Below, piece after piece: positions 1-9,760 of a stretch of DNA of 64,000 nt. The stretch lies in the NCBI GenBank assembly GCA_028281045.1, contig JANQKP010000001.1:124001-188000 (forward strand), in the 5' to 3' direction. The notes beneath the pieces were generated by a model, which saw only the letters and a list, made by a program, of their open reading frames with translations, was not told the DNA's origin and searched no databases. A program made the translations under genes and the position numbers. The DNA is from Candidatus Altimarinota bacterium. GTDB lineage: Bacteria > Patescibacteriota > Gracilibacteria > UM-FILTER-43-11. The first letter of the stretch is position 1. Each line of letters begins with the position of its first letter.

Positions 1-1
1 A

Positions 2-988
2 GAGCCTTTTTTCTATCCAGAAAAAATGCCTTTAAAAGATTTCATCAAAAAATCAGATTATGTTTTTATTGGACTGCATGGAGGTATTGGGGAAAATGGA
101 GAACTTCAGGCCATGCTTGAAAAAGCAGGCCTAAAACACAATGGTTCAGATACCAAAGGATCACTCTTGGGTATGAACAAATACGAAACGGCCAAAGCCA
201 TAGAGCATTTAGAAAAAGATGGCATGTATACCGCGAAGAAAAAGATTATGAAGGTAGAGGATTTTAAATCGTTTAAAGCTTTAGATTACAAAAGATTATT
301 CACGCAACTTAAAAAAGAACTGGGTAGCCGAACCTTAATTGTAAAACCGATTGGAGATGGATGTAGTGCAGGGATTGCGAGGCTCTTTGGTCCAAAATCG
401 CTTCAGATTTACATAGAGCATGCAGAAAGAGGTGAGGCCTGCATTCCAGCAGGAATGATGCAAGAACAAGAGAGCATCATTGAAATGCCACCACGAAAAA
501 TGAAAGAGCTCATGTTTGAGCAGTATATCAGTACAGATCAAACACGAGTAGTAAACGACAAATTAAAATGGACACGTAAATGTGATTTCATTGAAATCAC
601 TATGGGGCTCATTGGACCTAAAGGAAAAATGAAAGCCATGAATCCAAGTTTAACCGTGGCCTCTGGACACATTCTTTCTTTAGAAGAAAAATTCCAAGGG
701 GGAACGGGGGTGAATATTACTCCACCACCACAGCCTTATGTAAAAGCGAGTGCGACTAAAAAAGCGAAGGAGCGCATGGAAAAAGTAGCAAAAGCCTTGG
801 GGCTAGGGGGTTATGCTCGTATTGATGCCTTTATGCATGTGAAAACCGGAGAGCTCATTATTATTGAGGCCAACACATTACCTGGTCTCACCGCCTCAAC
901 GGTGATCTATCATCAGGCTTTAGAAGAAAAGCCTTCGATGTATCCAACCGATTTCTTAGAAAAAATAATTGAAGTGAGTGGCTACTAA
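2..988 (+). CDS. D-alanine--D-alanine ligase-like ATP-grasp protein (5' truncated by window edge)
   Basis: Motifs FIGLHGGIGENGELQ, LIVKPIGDGCSAG and YARIDAFM..ELIIIEANTLPGLTASTVIYHQA are typical of Ddl/ATP-grasp. The frame is open upstream of ATG 26 to the window edge, so the N-terminus is probably outside. Confidence 0.8.
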   Translation, partial: EPFFYPEKMPLKDFIKKSDYVFIGLHGGIGENGELQAMLEKAGLKHNGSDTKGSLLGMNKYETAKAIEHLEKDGMYTAKKKIMKVEDFKSFKALDYKRLFTQLKKELGSRTLIVKPIGDGCSAGIARLFGPKSLQIYIEHAERGEACIPAGMMQEQESIIEMPPRKMKELMFEQYISTDQTRVVNDKLKWTRKCDFIEITMGLIGPKGKMKAMNPSLTVASGHILSLEEKFQGGTGVNITPPPQPYVKASATKKAKERMEKVAKALGLGGYARIDAFMHVKTGELIIIEANTLPGLTASTVIYHQALEEKPSMYPTDFLEKIIEVSGY

Positions 989-1004
989 TTGTTAATATGC
1001 AGTC

Positions 1005-1625
1005 ATGAGTTTATTAAATAGAGATCCAAAAAGTTTTATTGTGACAGGGTTTACCGCTCTTATTGAGTTTGGAAACCACTACTTTACTCTAGCGAGTTGG
1101 CTGTTTAGATATGACAAAAACATCTTCAAGAAAGTAGAGATCATGATGATAACGCTCACTTTACTTTGTATATGGCTGCTTCTGAACGTACACAATTTTA
1201 CAGGAACGCCACTACTTCTTATTGAGCTATTTATGGCCCAGCGGGTTCTAGAGTATCTCATTGTTTATTCTCGTTCATTTATTCTTAATCGCGGAAGAAT
1301 CTTCACAGATTTCCACCATGATGTGAATAGGGGAGAGTGGCTTATTGTTATGTTCTTCATGAGTCTCACCCAGGTTACCGTAGCTTTTGCCACGTGGTAT
1401 CGCATTATTTCTTTAAGAACAGAAGGGGCCTTTACCGTGGCTCTAGATACTATGGATAGCTTCTACTTTAGCGTTATGACTTTCTTAACCGTAGGTTACG
1501 GAGATATTACTCCGGTAACCACACTCGCTAAAAGCGTAAGCATGTTCCAAGGGGCGCTGTATTTTTACACCCTTCTTATTGTGCTTAACGGTCTTATTTC
1601 TATGCACTTTTTACACAATAAATAA
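1005..1625 (+). CDS. Two-pore-helix potassium channel family protein
   Basis: Selectivity filter TVGYGD between hydrophobic helices (FYFSVMTFLTVGYGDITPVT). Confidence 0.85.
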   Translation: MSLLNRDPKSFIVTGFTALIEFGNHYFTLASWLFRYDKNIFKKVEIMMITLTLLCIWLLLNVHNFTGTPLLLIELFMAQRVLEYLIVYSRSFILNRGRIFTDFHHDVNRGEWLIVMFFMSLTQVTVAFATWYRIISLRTEGAFTVALDTMDSFYFSVMTFLTVGYGDITPVTTLAKSVSMFQGALYFYTLLIVLNGLISMHFLHNK

Positions 1626-2318
1626 GTGTATGAAAGCTAAGATAATCGGCTGGTGAATCAAATAAATCACCAGCGCTTTTTGACCTACTTTTCCAAGTAA
1701 ATTCGTTTCACCTGTTTTAAAGAGCTTGGCCTTATCTAAAACATGAGCCAGGGTAATTCCAACAAGGGGAACACCGAGCCATGGGATAATGGGAAAGTAA
1801 TCTACCGTGGCAAAAGAAGTAGGATAAAAACCAAAAGGAATAAGCAGGCTCGTTTCTACATAAGGGGCTGTGAACACACTAAAAACATAAAGGCCTACGG
1901 CAGTCACTAAAGATATCAGTGGCATTCTTACTAGAAGTGCTCCAATTAAAATACTTACGCTAATAAAATGTAGGGCTCCAAAGCGAATGTAGTCGGCAGG
2001 AATGAAAATATGGCTAATCAAAGTAAGAAGCATAGCAATGCCAAAGAGTTTCAAGGCTCTTAGCCATTGCCTTCTAATGTAACCCTTGGGATTTTTATGA
2101 GATAGATACAAAGAAAAACCAACGGTGAGAAAAAACATCCACTGCGTGATGCGAACAAAGACATGCCAACCTCCTTTGAAGACCTCAATACTTAAAATAT
2201 TAAGATAATTTAGGTCAAAGGCAATGTGATAAACGATCATAAATAGAATGGCTAAGCCTCTTAAGCTATCGACCCATATCACCCTTGATTTAGTGCTATT
2301 TTCCAACATTATTCCCAT
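1611..2318 (-). CDS. DUF1624 / HGSNAT-like acyltransferase membrane protein
   Basis: N-terminal WVDSLRGLAILFMIVYHIAFDLNYL and multiple TM segments. Confidence 0.75.
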   Translation of the reverse strand: MGIMLENSTKSRVIWVDSLRGLAILFMIVYHIAFDLNYLNILSIEVFKGGWHVFVRITQWMFFLTVGFSLYLSHKNPKGYIRRQWLRALKLFGIAMLLTLISHIFIPADYIRFGALHFISVSILIGALLVRMPLISLVTAVGLYVFSVFTAPYVETSLLIPFGFYPTSFATVDYFPIIPWLGVPLVGITLAHVLDKAKLFKTGETNLLGKVGQKALVIYLIHQPIILAFIHLFIV

Positions 2319-2403
2319 TGTAGCACTTAATTTCAGAAAAAAAGCTTGAACTTAAACTAAAGCTTAGATACAATTCTGGAGCTCCAAAAGAGCTTATACC
2401 TAT

Positions 2404-2479
2404 GCGGGTATAGTATAACGGCTTATTATGTCGGCCTTCCAAGCCGAAGATGCGGGTTCGATTCCCGCTACCCGCTCCA
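2404..2479 (+). tRNA. tRNA-Gly (anticodon TCC), CCA encoded
   Basis: Acceptor GCGGGTA/TACCCGC, anticodon arm TCGGC-CTTCCAA-GCCGA, T arm GCGGG-TTCGATT-CCCGC, 3' TCCA. Confidence 0.93.
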
Positions 2480-2518
2480 TCAAATTGCCTATAAAGGCAT
2501 TTTTTAATATCCAAAAAC

Positions 2519-2926
2519 ATGAGTGATCTAAAACCTGGTGACATTGAAAAGCTACTTGTAGATATTATGGAGCTGAAACAAAAGCTTGCAGATACTAAGG
2601 TGACTTTAAAGAATTACAAAGTGATGTCAGACCGCCTGAGCCAACTTAAGGCGGCTAAAAAGCAAATGCAGGAGCAGATCAACGATGAAATTGATCGTAT
2701 TGAAGGTGAGCTTTCAGAAGACGATAATTTCAGCGAAGCAAAACACGATGAAGTAGACGTTAAGAATAAGATTAAAGAAAAGAGTGGAGTACTACGTGAA
2801 CTCATGTCTAAGGTAGACCCAGAACAAGACTTATCGACCTATAGTTACAACGTAAAAGGGGAGGATCTTAAGGTCCAAGTGGAGCGTGTGGTAAAAGTAT
2901 TCATCAACGGAAAAGAACAAAAGTAG
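2519..2926 (+). CDS. Hypothetical coiled-coil protein
   Basis: 135-aa ORF rich in charged heptads; no recognised domain. Confidence 0.6.
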   Translation: MSDLKPGDIEKLLVDIMELKQKLADTKVTLKNYKVMSDRLSQLKAAKKQMQEQINDEIDRIEGELSEDDNFSEAKHDEVDVKNKIKEKSGVLRELMSKVDPEQDLSTYSYNVKGEDLKVQVERVVKVFINGKEQK

Positions 2927-2981
2927 CTTTTTTAGCTTTTTTTTGCTAAAATACGGGCAATAAAAAACTAAAATTAAAAAC

Positions 2982-3404
2982 ATGGAATCAAATAGAGACT
3001 TAAAGGCCTTTGTCGTTGGATCTTCATTCGCGATTTTTATTTTGCCTGTGCTTTCTTATTACCTCTTTGCGATTTCTAAAAATCCAGACACCGCATTTAC
3101 CTTTCTTGAAGTACCGACAGCCCTTGCGCTTATTCTAGGACTACTGAATATCTTGTTCTTTTATATTCAAGAGGTTGTTCCTGTAAAAAGCACCACGGGT
3201 AAATATGCTTTTACCGGATTTGTTTACGGAATCATCCTGGCTACAGTAGGTATTTTTATTGTCGATGTACCAGGAGAGCTCTTTATGATTAGCTCCGCAG
3301 GTCATACGAAGCTCGCCATTTATATTCAGGCGCCGCTTACGTATGCCTTTACCTTTGCCTATGTGCTTAAACCCCTCAATCATTTATTCGGACTCTATAA
3401 ATAA
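2982..3404 (+). CDS. Hypothetical 4-TM membrane protein (paralog 1)
   Basis: Hydrophobic segments. FVVGSSFAIFILP...VPVKSTTGKYAFTGFVYG aligns with the next gene. Stop overlaps the next ATG (TAATG). Confidence 0.65.
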   Translation: MESNRDLKAFVVGSSFAIFILPVLSYYLFAISKNPDTAFTFLEVPTALALILGLLNILFFYIQEVVPVKSTTGKYAFTGFVYGIILATVGIFIVDVPGELFMISSAGHTKLAIYIQAPLTYAFTFAYVLKPLNHLFGLYK

Positions 3405-3802
3405 TGAAAAAATTTAAAAGCTTTGTCATTGGCTCTTCTTGGTTTGTACTTCTGGTGCCGTTTGCGTACATTTCTCTGGGCAATGACTTTAATCCGGGGC
3501 AAATCGATATGTTCAAAGTGGTCATTGGGCTTCCTATCATCTTTGGGCTTATTAATGTCTTTGCCGTACACCATAAAAATCTTTACCCGGTAAAATCGGC
3601 TGAAGCGAGATACTTTTTAACAGGATTCATTTGGGGTCTTGTTTTTTCTTCTTACGGCGTTTCTACCGGACTTCCTACAGAAATCTATCGCATACCTGCA
3701 AATATGTACTACGCGCCTATTTTTGTTATGCCGTTTGTATACGGAGCCGTATGGCGCTACTTTGCATTGAATTTAAATAAACTATTTAACCTAGAAAAAT
3801 AA
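3404..3802 (+). CDS. Hypothetical 4-TM membrane protein (paralog 2)
   Basis: FVIGSSWFVLLVP...YPVKSAEARYFLTGFIWG parallels the upstream gene; overlapping start. Confidence 0.65.
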   Translation: MKKFKSFVIGSSWFVLLVPFAYISLGNDFNPGQIDMFKVVIGLPIIFGLINVFAVHHKNLYPVKSAEARYFLTGFIWGLVFSSYGVSTGLPTEIYRIPANMYYAPIFVMPFVYGAVWRYFALNLNKLFNLEK

Positions 3803-3804
3803 TC

Positions 3805-5463
3805 ATGCCTACCAAAAGAAAAAAGAAATCAACTAAGAAAATAAATAAATTGAACGTTAGAGCGATTGTCATTTCAATTGTGATCATCGCGATCGCCATT
3901 GTGGCTAAAGACTATGTCTTTGTCTTAAAAGACCCAGGAAACAAGCCAAGTCTAAGCTTAGAAGAGCTTGAGGCGAAAATGGCTATGAAAGGGGATGCAG
4001 ATCACTCTGTTCCCGTATTCACTGAGATCCCAGTAGACTTTGCACACGAGCATAAAAAAGACGCCGTGCCTTTCACAGGATCTGCCTTAATTGATATTGA
4101 TGGAGATGGGGTAGACGAAGTTTATGTAGGTGGAGGCGATGGCCAAGGCGATGCACTACTTAAATATCAGAACAATGAATTTGTAAATATCATTGAGGAA
4201 ACTGGGCTATCTGGACCAGAACAAGATTTCCAATCGATTTCTTTGGACATGGACTCAGATGGAGACGCAGATCTACTTGTGGCAAGAGCTTCTGGAGTTT
4301 ATTTGCACACCAATAACGACGGAGTTTTTGAGAAAGAACGCCTAGACATTGAATTTGAAGAATGTGCAGAGCCTTTTGGGCTTGGAGCAGGGGACATCAA
4401 CCAAGATGGAGCCGTAGACCTTTATATTGCTACTTTCAAATGCCCTGAAGAATTCTTACTTGCGACTTACAACAATCCAGCGAATCGCTCTAAAAATGTA
4501 ATGGCGCTTAACAATGGAGATAATACGTTTACCGATATTACCGAAAGCAGTGGACTAGCTTATGACCAGAACACCTTTGTGCCTACCTTTGTAGACCTAG
4601 ATGGAGACGGAAACCAAGATCTTGTGCTAGCGACCAACACAGACACGGTGCGTATGTATAAAAATAATGGAGATGAAACCTTTACAGAGCTTTCTTCTCC
4701 AACCGATCACGGATTCTGGATGGGGATGAGTACAGGAGACATCGATAACGATGGAGACCAAGACTTTTTCATGAGTAATACCGGAACCACCATGCCAAAA
4801 TCAGCGCTTCAAGGAGATCTTACAGAAGATCAAGAGCTAGATACGAATTGGGCACTCCTTCGTAACGATGGAAACTTTAATTTCACACAAGTGAATGAAA
4901 TGGCCGGACTCGTTGGATACGGATTTGCCTGGGGCTCTGTTTTCACAGATCTAAATAACGATGGATTGAGTGACCTTATTGTGGCGCAGAACTATATTAA
5001 GTGGGCCGCTCATAAGCTAAACAAGCTTCCAGGGCGCACTTTAATTCAAGGAACCTCTGGAGAGTTCTTTGCCGCAGAAGAAGTGTCTAATACAAAGAAT
5101 GAACAGTTTGAAATGACCCCGCTTATTTCAGATTTTAATAACGATGGACAAGCCGATATCGTCTTCACAAATATCGCTGGTCCAATCCGCGCGCTTATAA
5201 GTGGAGGAACCAAAAATAGCTACCTTACCGTAGCGCTTCCTGACGATGTAAGCAGCATTGGAGCAACGGTAACGGTAAACACAGATGCCGGATCTCTAAG
5301 TCGCACTCACATTGTGAATCAAGGACTGCTTTCAGATCAAAGTAATACCATCATCTTCGGGCTTGGAGCCGCTACAGAGGTAAATTCTGTAGACGTGTCA
5401 TGGCCTAATGGAGACTCAGATACGCTAGAAGATGTTTCAATCAATTCAAAAGTAAACCTCTAA
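3805..5463 (+). CDS. FG-GAP/VCBS repeat protein with C-terminal ASPIC/UnbV-like domain, membrane-anchored
   Basis: Repeated DxDGDGxxD motifs (IDIDGDGVDEVYVGGGDG, DLDGDGNQDLVLATN, DINQDGAVDLYIA); C-terminal LGAATEVNSVDVSWPNG; N-terminal TM. Confidence 0.88.
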   Translation: MPTKRKKKSTKKINKLNVRAIVISIVIIAIAIVAKDYVFVLKDPGNKPSLSLEELEAKMAMKGDADHSVPVFTEIPVDFAHEHKKDAVPFTGSALIDIDGDGVDEVYVGGGDGQGDALLKYQNNEFVNIIEETGLSGPEQDFQSISLDMDSDGDADLLVARASGVYLHTNNDGVFEKERLDIEFEECAEPFGLGAGDINQDGAVDLYIATFKCPEEFLLATYNNPANRSKNVMALNNGDNTFTDITESSGLAYDQNTFVPTFVDLDGDGNQDLVLATNTDTVRMYKNNGDETFTELSSPTDHGFWMGMSTGDIDNDGDQDFFMSNTGTTMPKSALQGDLTEDQELDTNWALLRNDGNFNFTQVNEMAGLVGYGFAWGSVFTDLNNDGLSDLIVAQNYIKWAAHKLNKLPGRTLIQGTSGEFFAAEEVSNTKNEQFEMTPLISDFNNDGQADIVFTNIAGPIRALISGGTKNSYLTVALPDDVSSIGATVTVNTDAGSLSRTHIVNQGLLSDQSNTIIFGLGAATEVNSVDVSWPNGDSDTLEDVSINSKVNL

Positions 5464-5490
5464 TATTTATTTAACTAACTTTTTAATTTT

Positions 5491-5904
5491 ATGTTAGAAA
5501 ATCTTAATTACACCGCCATCCTTGTTGCTTCTGTAGTGATGTACGTAGCAGCTATGCTTTACTACGGACCTATTGCAGGTAAAAAATGGATGAAGCTTGT
5601 TGGTTTCACCAAAGCTGACATGGAAAAGGCTCAAAAAGAAGGTATGGCAGGAACTTACCTAGCTGGGTTTGTAACCATGTTCATCACAGCCACTGTGCTG
5701 GCGCTACTCATTGAGTACACCAATGCCACTACCGCTGTAGAAGGAGCTAAAACAGGGCTTCTGGCTTGGTTTGGTTTCATTGCTACTGGTTCTCTTGGAA
5801 TGGTGCTTTGGGAAAACAAGCCTTTCGAGCTTTATGTGGTGAATAACATTTACAGTGCTATTCAATACGCTGGGCTTGGAGCGATTATCGCGGTTTGGAT
5901 TTAA
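5491..5904 (+). CDS. DUF1761 family membrane protein
   Basis: YYGPIAGKKWMKLVGFT...FGFIATGSLGMVLWENKPFELYVVNNIYSAIQYAGLGAII. Confidence 0.7.
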   Translation: MLENLNYTAILVASVVMYVAAMLYYGPIAGKKWMKLVGFTKADMEKAQKEGMAGTYLAGFVTMFITATVLALLIEYTNATTAVEGAKTGLLAWFGFIATGSLGMVLWENKPFELYVVNNIYSAIQYAGLGAIIAVWI

Positions 5905-5921
5905 TCCACTACTAAAAAATC

Positions 5922-5954
5922 AAAAGACAGATCTTATAAGGGTCTGTCTTTTTT
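5922..5954. terminator. Bidirectional intrinsic terminator between convergent genes
   Basis: AAAAGACAGATC-ttataag-GGTCTGTCTTTTTT hairpin with A-tract and T-tract. Confidence 0.85.
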
Positions 5955-8259
5955 ATTGGGGCTGAATATTGTAGTAATCAATCAGGAACTCTGAGATTTC
6001 TTTAAACACCGGTGCCGCTGTGGTAGAACCCCATGTGTTTTCTCCAATACGTGGTCTATCGAATTTAACCAGCATCACAAACTTAGGATTCAGTGCTGGT
6101 AGATATCCAGCGAACGAAGTGATCGTAGATCCTTCACCGGTTAAGTATTTACCGTCATTACCGGCCACCTGAGACGTTCCTGTTTTTCCGGCAATAAGTT
6201 GCCCAGGAATCTCTGCTGGACGCGCTACACCGCGTCTTACAGCGCTCACAGACATAGAGGTGATAATACTCGCGGTTTCTTCTGAGATCACGCGTTGTAC
6301 CACTTGAGGTTCGGTTTCAATCATTTGGCCTTCTTTGATCACACTATCTACAATATAAGGCTCCATGAGCTTTCCGCCATTAGCTAGCGCGGCCCAGGCG
6401 GTAATCATTTGCAGTGGGGTCACTACAATCCCTTGTCCGAATGAAGTGGTAAGTAGCTGAGCTTTAGACCACTTTTTGTAGTAGTCTACGCGCCCTTTAG
6501 ATTCACCTTCTAGGTTGATATTGGTATATTCTCCAAATCCAAAGTCGGTGATGTATTTATGCATCAGGCGTTTTCCAAGGAGTTTCGCCACAAAACTCAT
6601 CCCGGTATTTAGGGATTGTTCTAGGACTTCGGTCATCGTGGCTTCACCATGGTAAACGCCATCTGAATTCTTGATTTCGAATTCATCGATCTTAAGCGGT
6701 CCATCGTCTTCAAAGGTGGTTTCTGGCGTCACTTCATTGGCATCTAGCGCAATAGCCATCACAATGGTTTTAAATACAGACCCAGGTTCATAGAACTCTG
6801 AAACCGCTTTGTTTTTAAACACGGCAGGTCCAAATTTATTCTCATAAATAAATTTAGTGACCTCTTCGTTTTCTAAATCTTCTTCGGTCGCTGGAATGTA
6901 TTTCCCTTTTTCGTTTCGTACAAACACGGGGTTGGTATCGAAGACTTCATCTTCTTCAGGATCAAACTCTTTTAGAGCAAAAGATTCTCCGAAGCTATTG
7001 GGATCAAAGGTGGGGAAGTTAGCCATGGCGGTGATGGCTCCTGTGAAAGGATCCATAATGATCACTTGGCCGCTATCGGCGCGGTAATCTTCTACAGCTC
7101 TTGAGAGCACTTCTTCTACTTTTTGCTGCACAATACGGTCTATGGTCAGCACAATGGTGTCTCCATCAACTGCGTTTACAATTTCACTTTCACCTACGGT
7201 AATTTGGCGCCCAAAAGGATCGCTCTCTGCATAAATGGTTCCTTTTTTACCTTCTAGTTCTACGTTGAAGTAGCCTTCAATTCCATATTGTCCAATTCCA
7301 TCTCTATTCAAGAATCCAACCAGATGCGAAGCGAGTTGGTCTTCTGGATAATAACGCCAGTGCTCTGGAAGTAGTACTACTCCTTTCATATCGAGCTCTG
7401 TGATTTTACGAGACACTTCAGGTTCTATCTTGTTCTTTAAGAACACGTAGCGCACCTTACGCCGAGAAAGATTCTTTTCTAGATCTGAAGAAGCGGTTTC
7501 AAGGAGAGGGGCCAGTTCTCTGGCCACATCTTTAATGCGCGTTTCTGGAATAAGGGTCGGGTCTCCGTAAATCATAAAGCGTTCACGGTCTACAAAAATC
7601 CCTGGAAGTCTTAAATTGATGACTTCTGCCATAAGGTCTGGGTCTGCATCTCGTGAAAGCACCACAAAGTCTATTTCTGCTTTAGAAATCTTTCTTAAAA
7701 TACTAGCGGCGACTTCATCGATCATTTCCCCATAGCCTTTAAATTCATTCACTTTGGTTTCTGCCGCCGCGTGAATGGTAGGGGATGGAGCCCCATCGAT
7801 CACCCATAGGGGATCAGAAGACTCTACAATCTCCTCAATTTCTTCTTCACGCTCTATTTCATAGCGACATTCCTCAGGGGTTTCTAAACAGGTGTCGTAT
7901 TCATCACGGGTGAATAAAAGGGGAGAAAGGTTTTTGGCAATCTCTACTTTATCTTCAGCGACCAGCGGATCTACATACACGAGGTTTAGTGTAGTGTTGG
8001 TCGCTAGCTTAGAAAGTTCACCCGAATGGGTGTCACGTACGAGTACTTCTCCACGGCGTGCTGGGAGGGTAATGGATCCAAAATGCTGATCGGTCGCTAC
8101 AGTACTGTAATGATCGTAGTCTAAAACCTGAAGTTGGAATAGGCGCCCAATAATAATAATCACAAAAAGCGTTGCTACGGTCATGAGTGACGCAATGCGA
8201 AGCCCGCTTGAAGGTTCCTTAGAAGCCCGGTGATAAGTTCGCGTAGCATTTAGGCGCAT
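5953..8259 (-). CDS. ftsI: Penicillin-binding protein 2 / FtsI-type peptidoglycan transpeptidase
   Basis: YEPGSVFKTIVMAIAL (SxxK), QSLNTG (SxN), AGKTGTSQVAG (KTG), N-terminal TM and dimerisation domain. Confidence 0.9.
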   Translation of the reverse strand: MRLNATRTYHRASKEPSSGLRIASLMTVATLFVIIIIGRLFQLQVLDYDHYSTVATDQHFGSITLPARRGEVLVRDTHSGELSKLATNTTLNLVYVDPLVAEDKVEIAKNLSPLLFTRDEYDTCLETPEECRYEIEREEEIEEIVESSDPLWVIDGAPSPTIHAAAETKVNEFKGYGEMIDEVAASILRKISKAEIDFVVLSRDADPDLMAEVINLRLPGIFVDRERFMIYGDPTLIPETRIKDVARELAPLLETASSDLEKNLSRRKVRYVFLKNKIEPEVSRKITELDMKGVVLLPEHWRYYPEDQLASHLVGFLNRDGIGQYGIEGYFNVELEGKKGTIYAESDPFGRQITVGESEIVNAVDGDTIVLTIDRIVQQKVEEVLSRAVEDYRADSGQVIIMDPFTGAITAMANFPTFDPNSFGESFALKEFDPEEDEVFDTNPVFVRNEKGKYIPATEEDLENEEVTKFIYENKFGPAVFKNKAVSEFYEPGSVFKTIVMAIALDANEVTPETTFEDDGPLKIDEFEIKNSDGVYHGEATMTEVLEQSLNTGMSFVAKLLGKRLMHKYITDFGFGEYTNINLEGESKGRVDYYKKWSKAQLLTTSFGQGIVVTPLQMITAWAALANGGKLMEPYIVDSVIKEGQMIETEPQVVQRVISEETASIITSMSVSAVRRGVARPAEIPGQLIAGKTGTSQVAGNDGKYLTGEGSTITSFAGYLPALNPKFVMLVKFDRPRIGENTWGSTTAAPVFKEISEFLIDYYNIQPQ

Positions 8260-8321
8260 ATTTGGGTTGTTTTCTTTTTTGAATGACTTACACTATAACT
8301 AGTGAAAATAAATATCGAAAT

Positions 8322-8915
8322 ATGAGATATAAAATCGGAGTAATGGGTTCTGCTCAGGGTCCCACTATAGAAAACCAGGAGAACATCCGCAAGGCTATTG
8401 AGCTTGGTCATCATATTGCTGAATCTAATTGTATTTTAGTGAATGGAGCCTGTCCAGGGTTACCCGATGAAGCGGCCTTTGGAGCCAGCCAAGCCGGAGG
8501 CATGGTGATGGGAGTTTCACCTGCGTTTAGTGAAAAAGAACATACAGAAACGTATAATTCTCCAAAAGACTACTACGACATTATTCTGTACACCGGAATG
8601 GGACTTATGGAACGCGATATTATCAATATTCGTAGTTCAGACGCCATTGTTCTAGTGGGTGGAGGTGTTGGAACTTTAAACGAGTTCACTGTGGCCTACG
8701 ACGAAGGTAAAGTGGTGGGAATTTTAGAAAAAACCGGTGGAGTATCCGATCATATCGATGAAATCCTTAAGCTGTGTGACCGTGAAAGAAATGAGTACAT
8801 TGTCAGTGACAGTGACCCTAAAAAACTACTAGAAAAAGTGCTAGATGTACTTAAAAATAAGCCACAACCGGTGACGGAAGATCAGAGGGTGACTAAAAAC
8901 GGAGAAGCGAACTAA
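8322..8915 (+). CDS. LOG-family (SLOG/TIGR00725-like) protein
   Basis: YKIGVMGSAQG, VNGACPGLPDEAAFGA, VLVGGGVGTLNEFTVAYDEGKVVGIL. Start moved from 8283 to MRYKIG by motif position. Confidence 0.75.
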   Translation: MRYKIGVMGSAQGPTIENQENIRKAIELGHHIAESNCILVNGACPGLPDEAAFGASQAGGMVMGVSPAFSEKEHTETYNSPKDYYDIILYTGMGLMERDIINIRSSDAIVLVGGGVGTLNEFTVAYDEGKVVGILEKTGGVSDHIDEILKLCDRERNEYIVSDSDPKKLLEKVLDVLKNKPQPVTEDQRVTKNGEAN

Positions 8916-8946
8916 AGTTTCTCCTGTAATTTAAGCGAAAAATCAC

Positions 8947-8975
8947 TTGCCATTATAGGGGGGCTTTGGTATAGT
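8947..8975 (+). promoter_or_regulatory. Sigma70-like promoter for secE-nusG operon
   Basis: TTGCCA - 17 nt - TATAGT. Confidence 0.65.
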
Positions 8976-9017
8976 CCTTGTGCCTTCGGGCTTTTTAAGA
9001 TTGTTTAAGAAAATATT

Positions 9018-9194
9018 ATGTCCCTAAAAACGTACTTTAAAGAGAGCATGACAGACTTCAATAATGTGACTTGGCCTACTAGAAACCAGGCGATTCGCAT
9101 CACTATTGTAGTATTTGTGTTTATGATCATTGCGGCCTTCGCCCTAGGGTTTGTAGACGCTATTTTCTCTGAACTTTATCAATCATTTCTTTAA
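9018..9194 (+). CDS. secE: Preprotein translocase subunit SecE
   Basis: MSLKTYFKESMTDFNNVTWPTRNQAIRITIVVFVFMIIAAFALGFVDAIFSELYQSFL: VTWPTRxQ motif plus single TM, immediately upstream of nusG. Absent from the ORF track (58 aa). Confidence 0.92.
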   Translation: MSLKTYFKESMTDFNNVTWPTRNQAIRITIVVFVFMIIAAFALGFVDAIFSELYQSFL

Positions 9195-9208
9195 TCTTTA
9201 GTTAGACT

Positions 9209-9757
9209 ATGGGTAAACAAGCAAAAGGAACCGGTCGGAATTGGTATGTGATTCATACTTACTCTGGATACGAGCACGCTGTAGAAAAAGCGATGCGCCA
9301 ACGTATTGAAGCACTGAACATGCAAGATTACATCTTTGATGTTCGTGTTCCAGAAGAATCTCAAATCGTGATCAAACGCGGTGAACCGGTACAAGAAAAG
9401 AAACGTATTTTCCCAGGTTATGTACTGGTAGAAATGATTGTAACGGATGATTCTTGGTACGTAGTACGTAATACGCCAAATGTAACTGGATTCGTAGGAT
9501 CTGGAAATATTCCAGTACCTGTAACCCCAGAAGAATTTGGAGTGATTGAAAAACGTACAGGGGGTGAAAAACAACCACAGTTCAAAATCGACTTCAAAAT
9601 GGGAGAACATGTGGCCATCACCGATGGGCCATTCGCTAATTACGATGGAATTATTGATACGATTGACCCTGAAAAAGGTAAAGTTCGCGTACTGGTATCT
9701 ATTTTCGATCGCGAAACTCCTATTGAACTAGACTTCACGCAAATTAAAAAGAAGTAA
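9209..9757 (+). CDS. nusG: Transcription termination/antitermination protein NusG
   Basis: WYVIHTYSGYEHAVEKAM, FPGYVLVEM, FVG, C-terminal KOW (GPFANYDGIIDTIDPEKGKVRVLVSIFDRETPIELDFTQI). Confidence 0.95.
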   Translation: MGKQAKGTGRNWYVIHTYSGYEHAVEKAMRQRIEALNMQDYIFDVRVPEESQIVIKRGEPVQEKKRIFPGYVLVEMIVTDDSWYVVRNTPNVTGFVGSGNIPVPVTPEEFGVIEKRTGGEKQPQFKIDFKMGEHVAITDGPFANYDGIIDTIDPEKGKVRVLVSIFDRETPIELDFTQIKKK

Positions 9758-9760
9758 GGC

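Noticed and set aside
2296-2544. 82-aa minus-strand ORF in the track
   Set aside because: Antisense to tRNA-Gly and overlaps the start of two better-supported genes; spurious.
9191-9610. 139-aa minus-strand ORF over nusG
   Set aside because: Antisense to conserved nusG; aromatic-rich translation typical of a non-coding frame.
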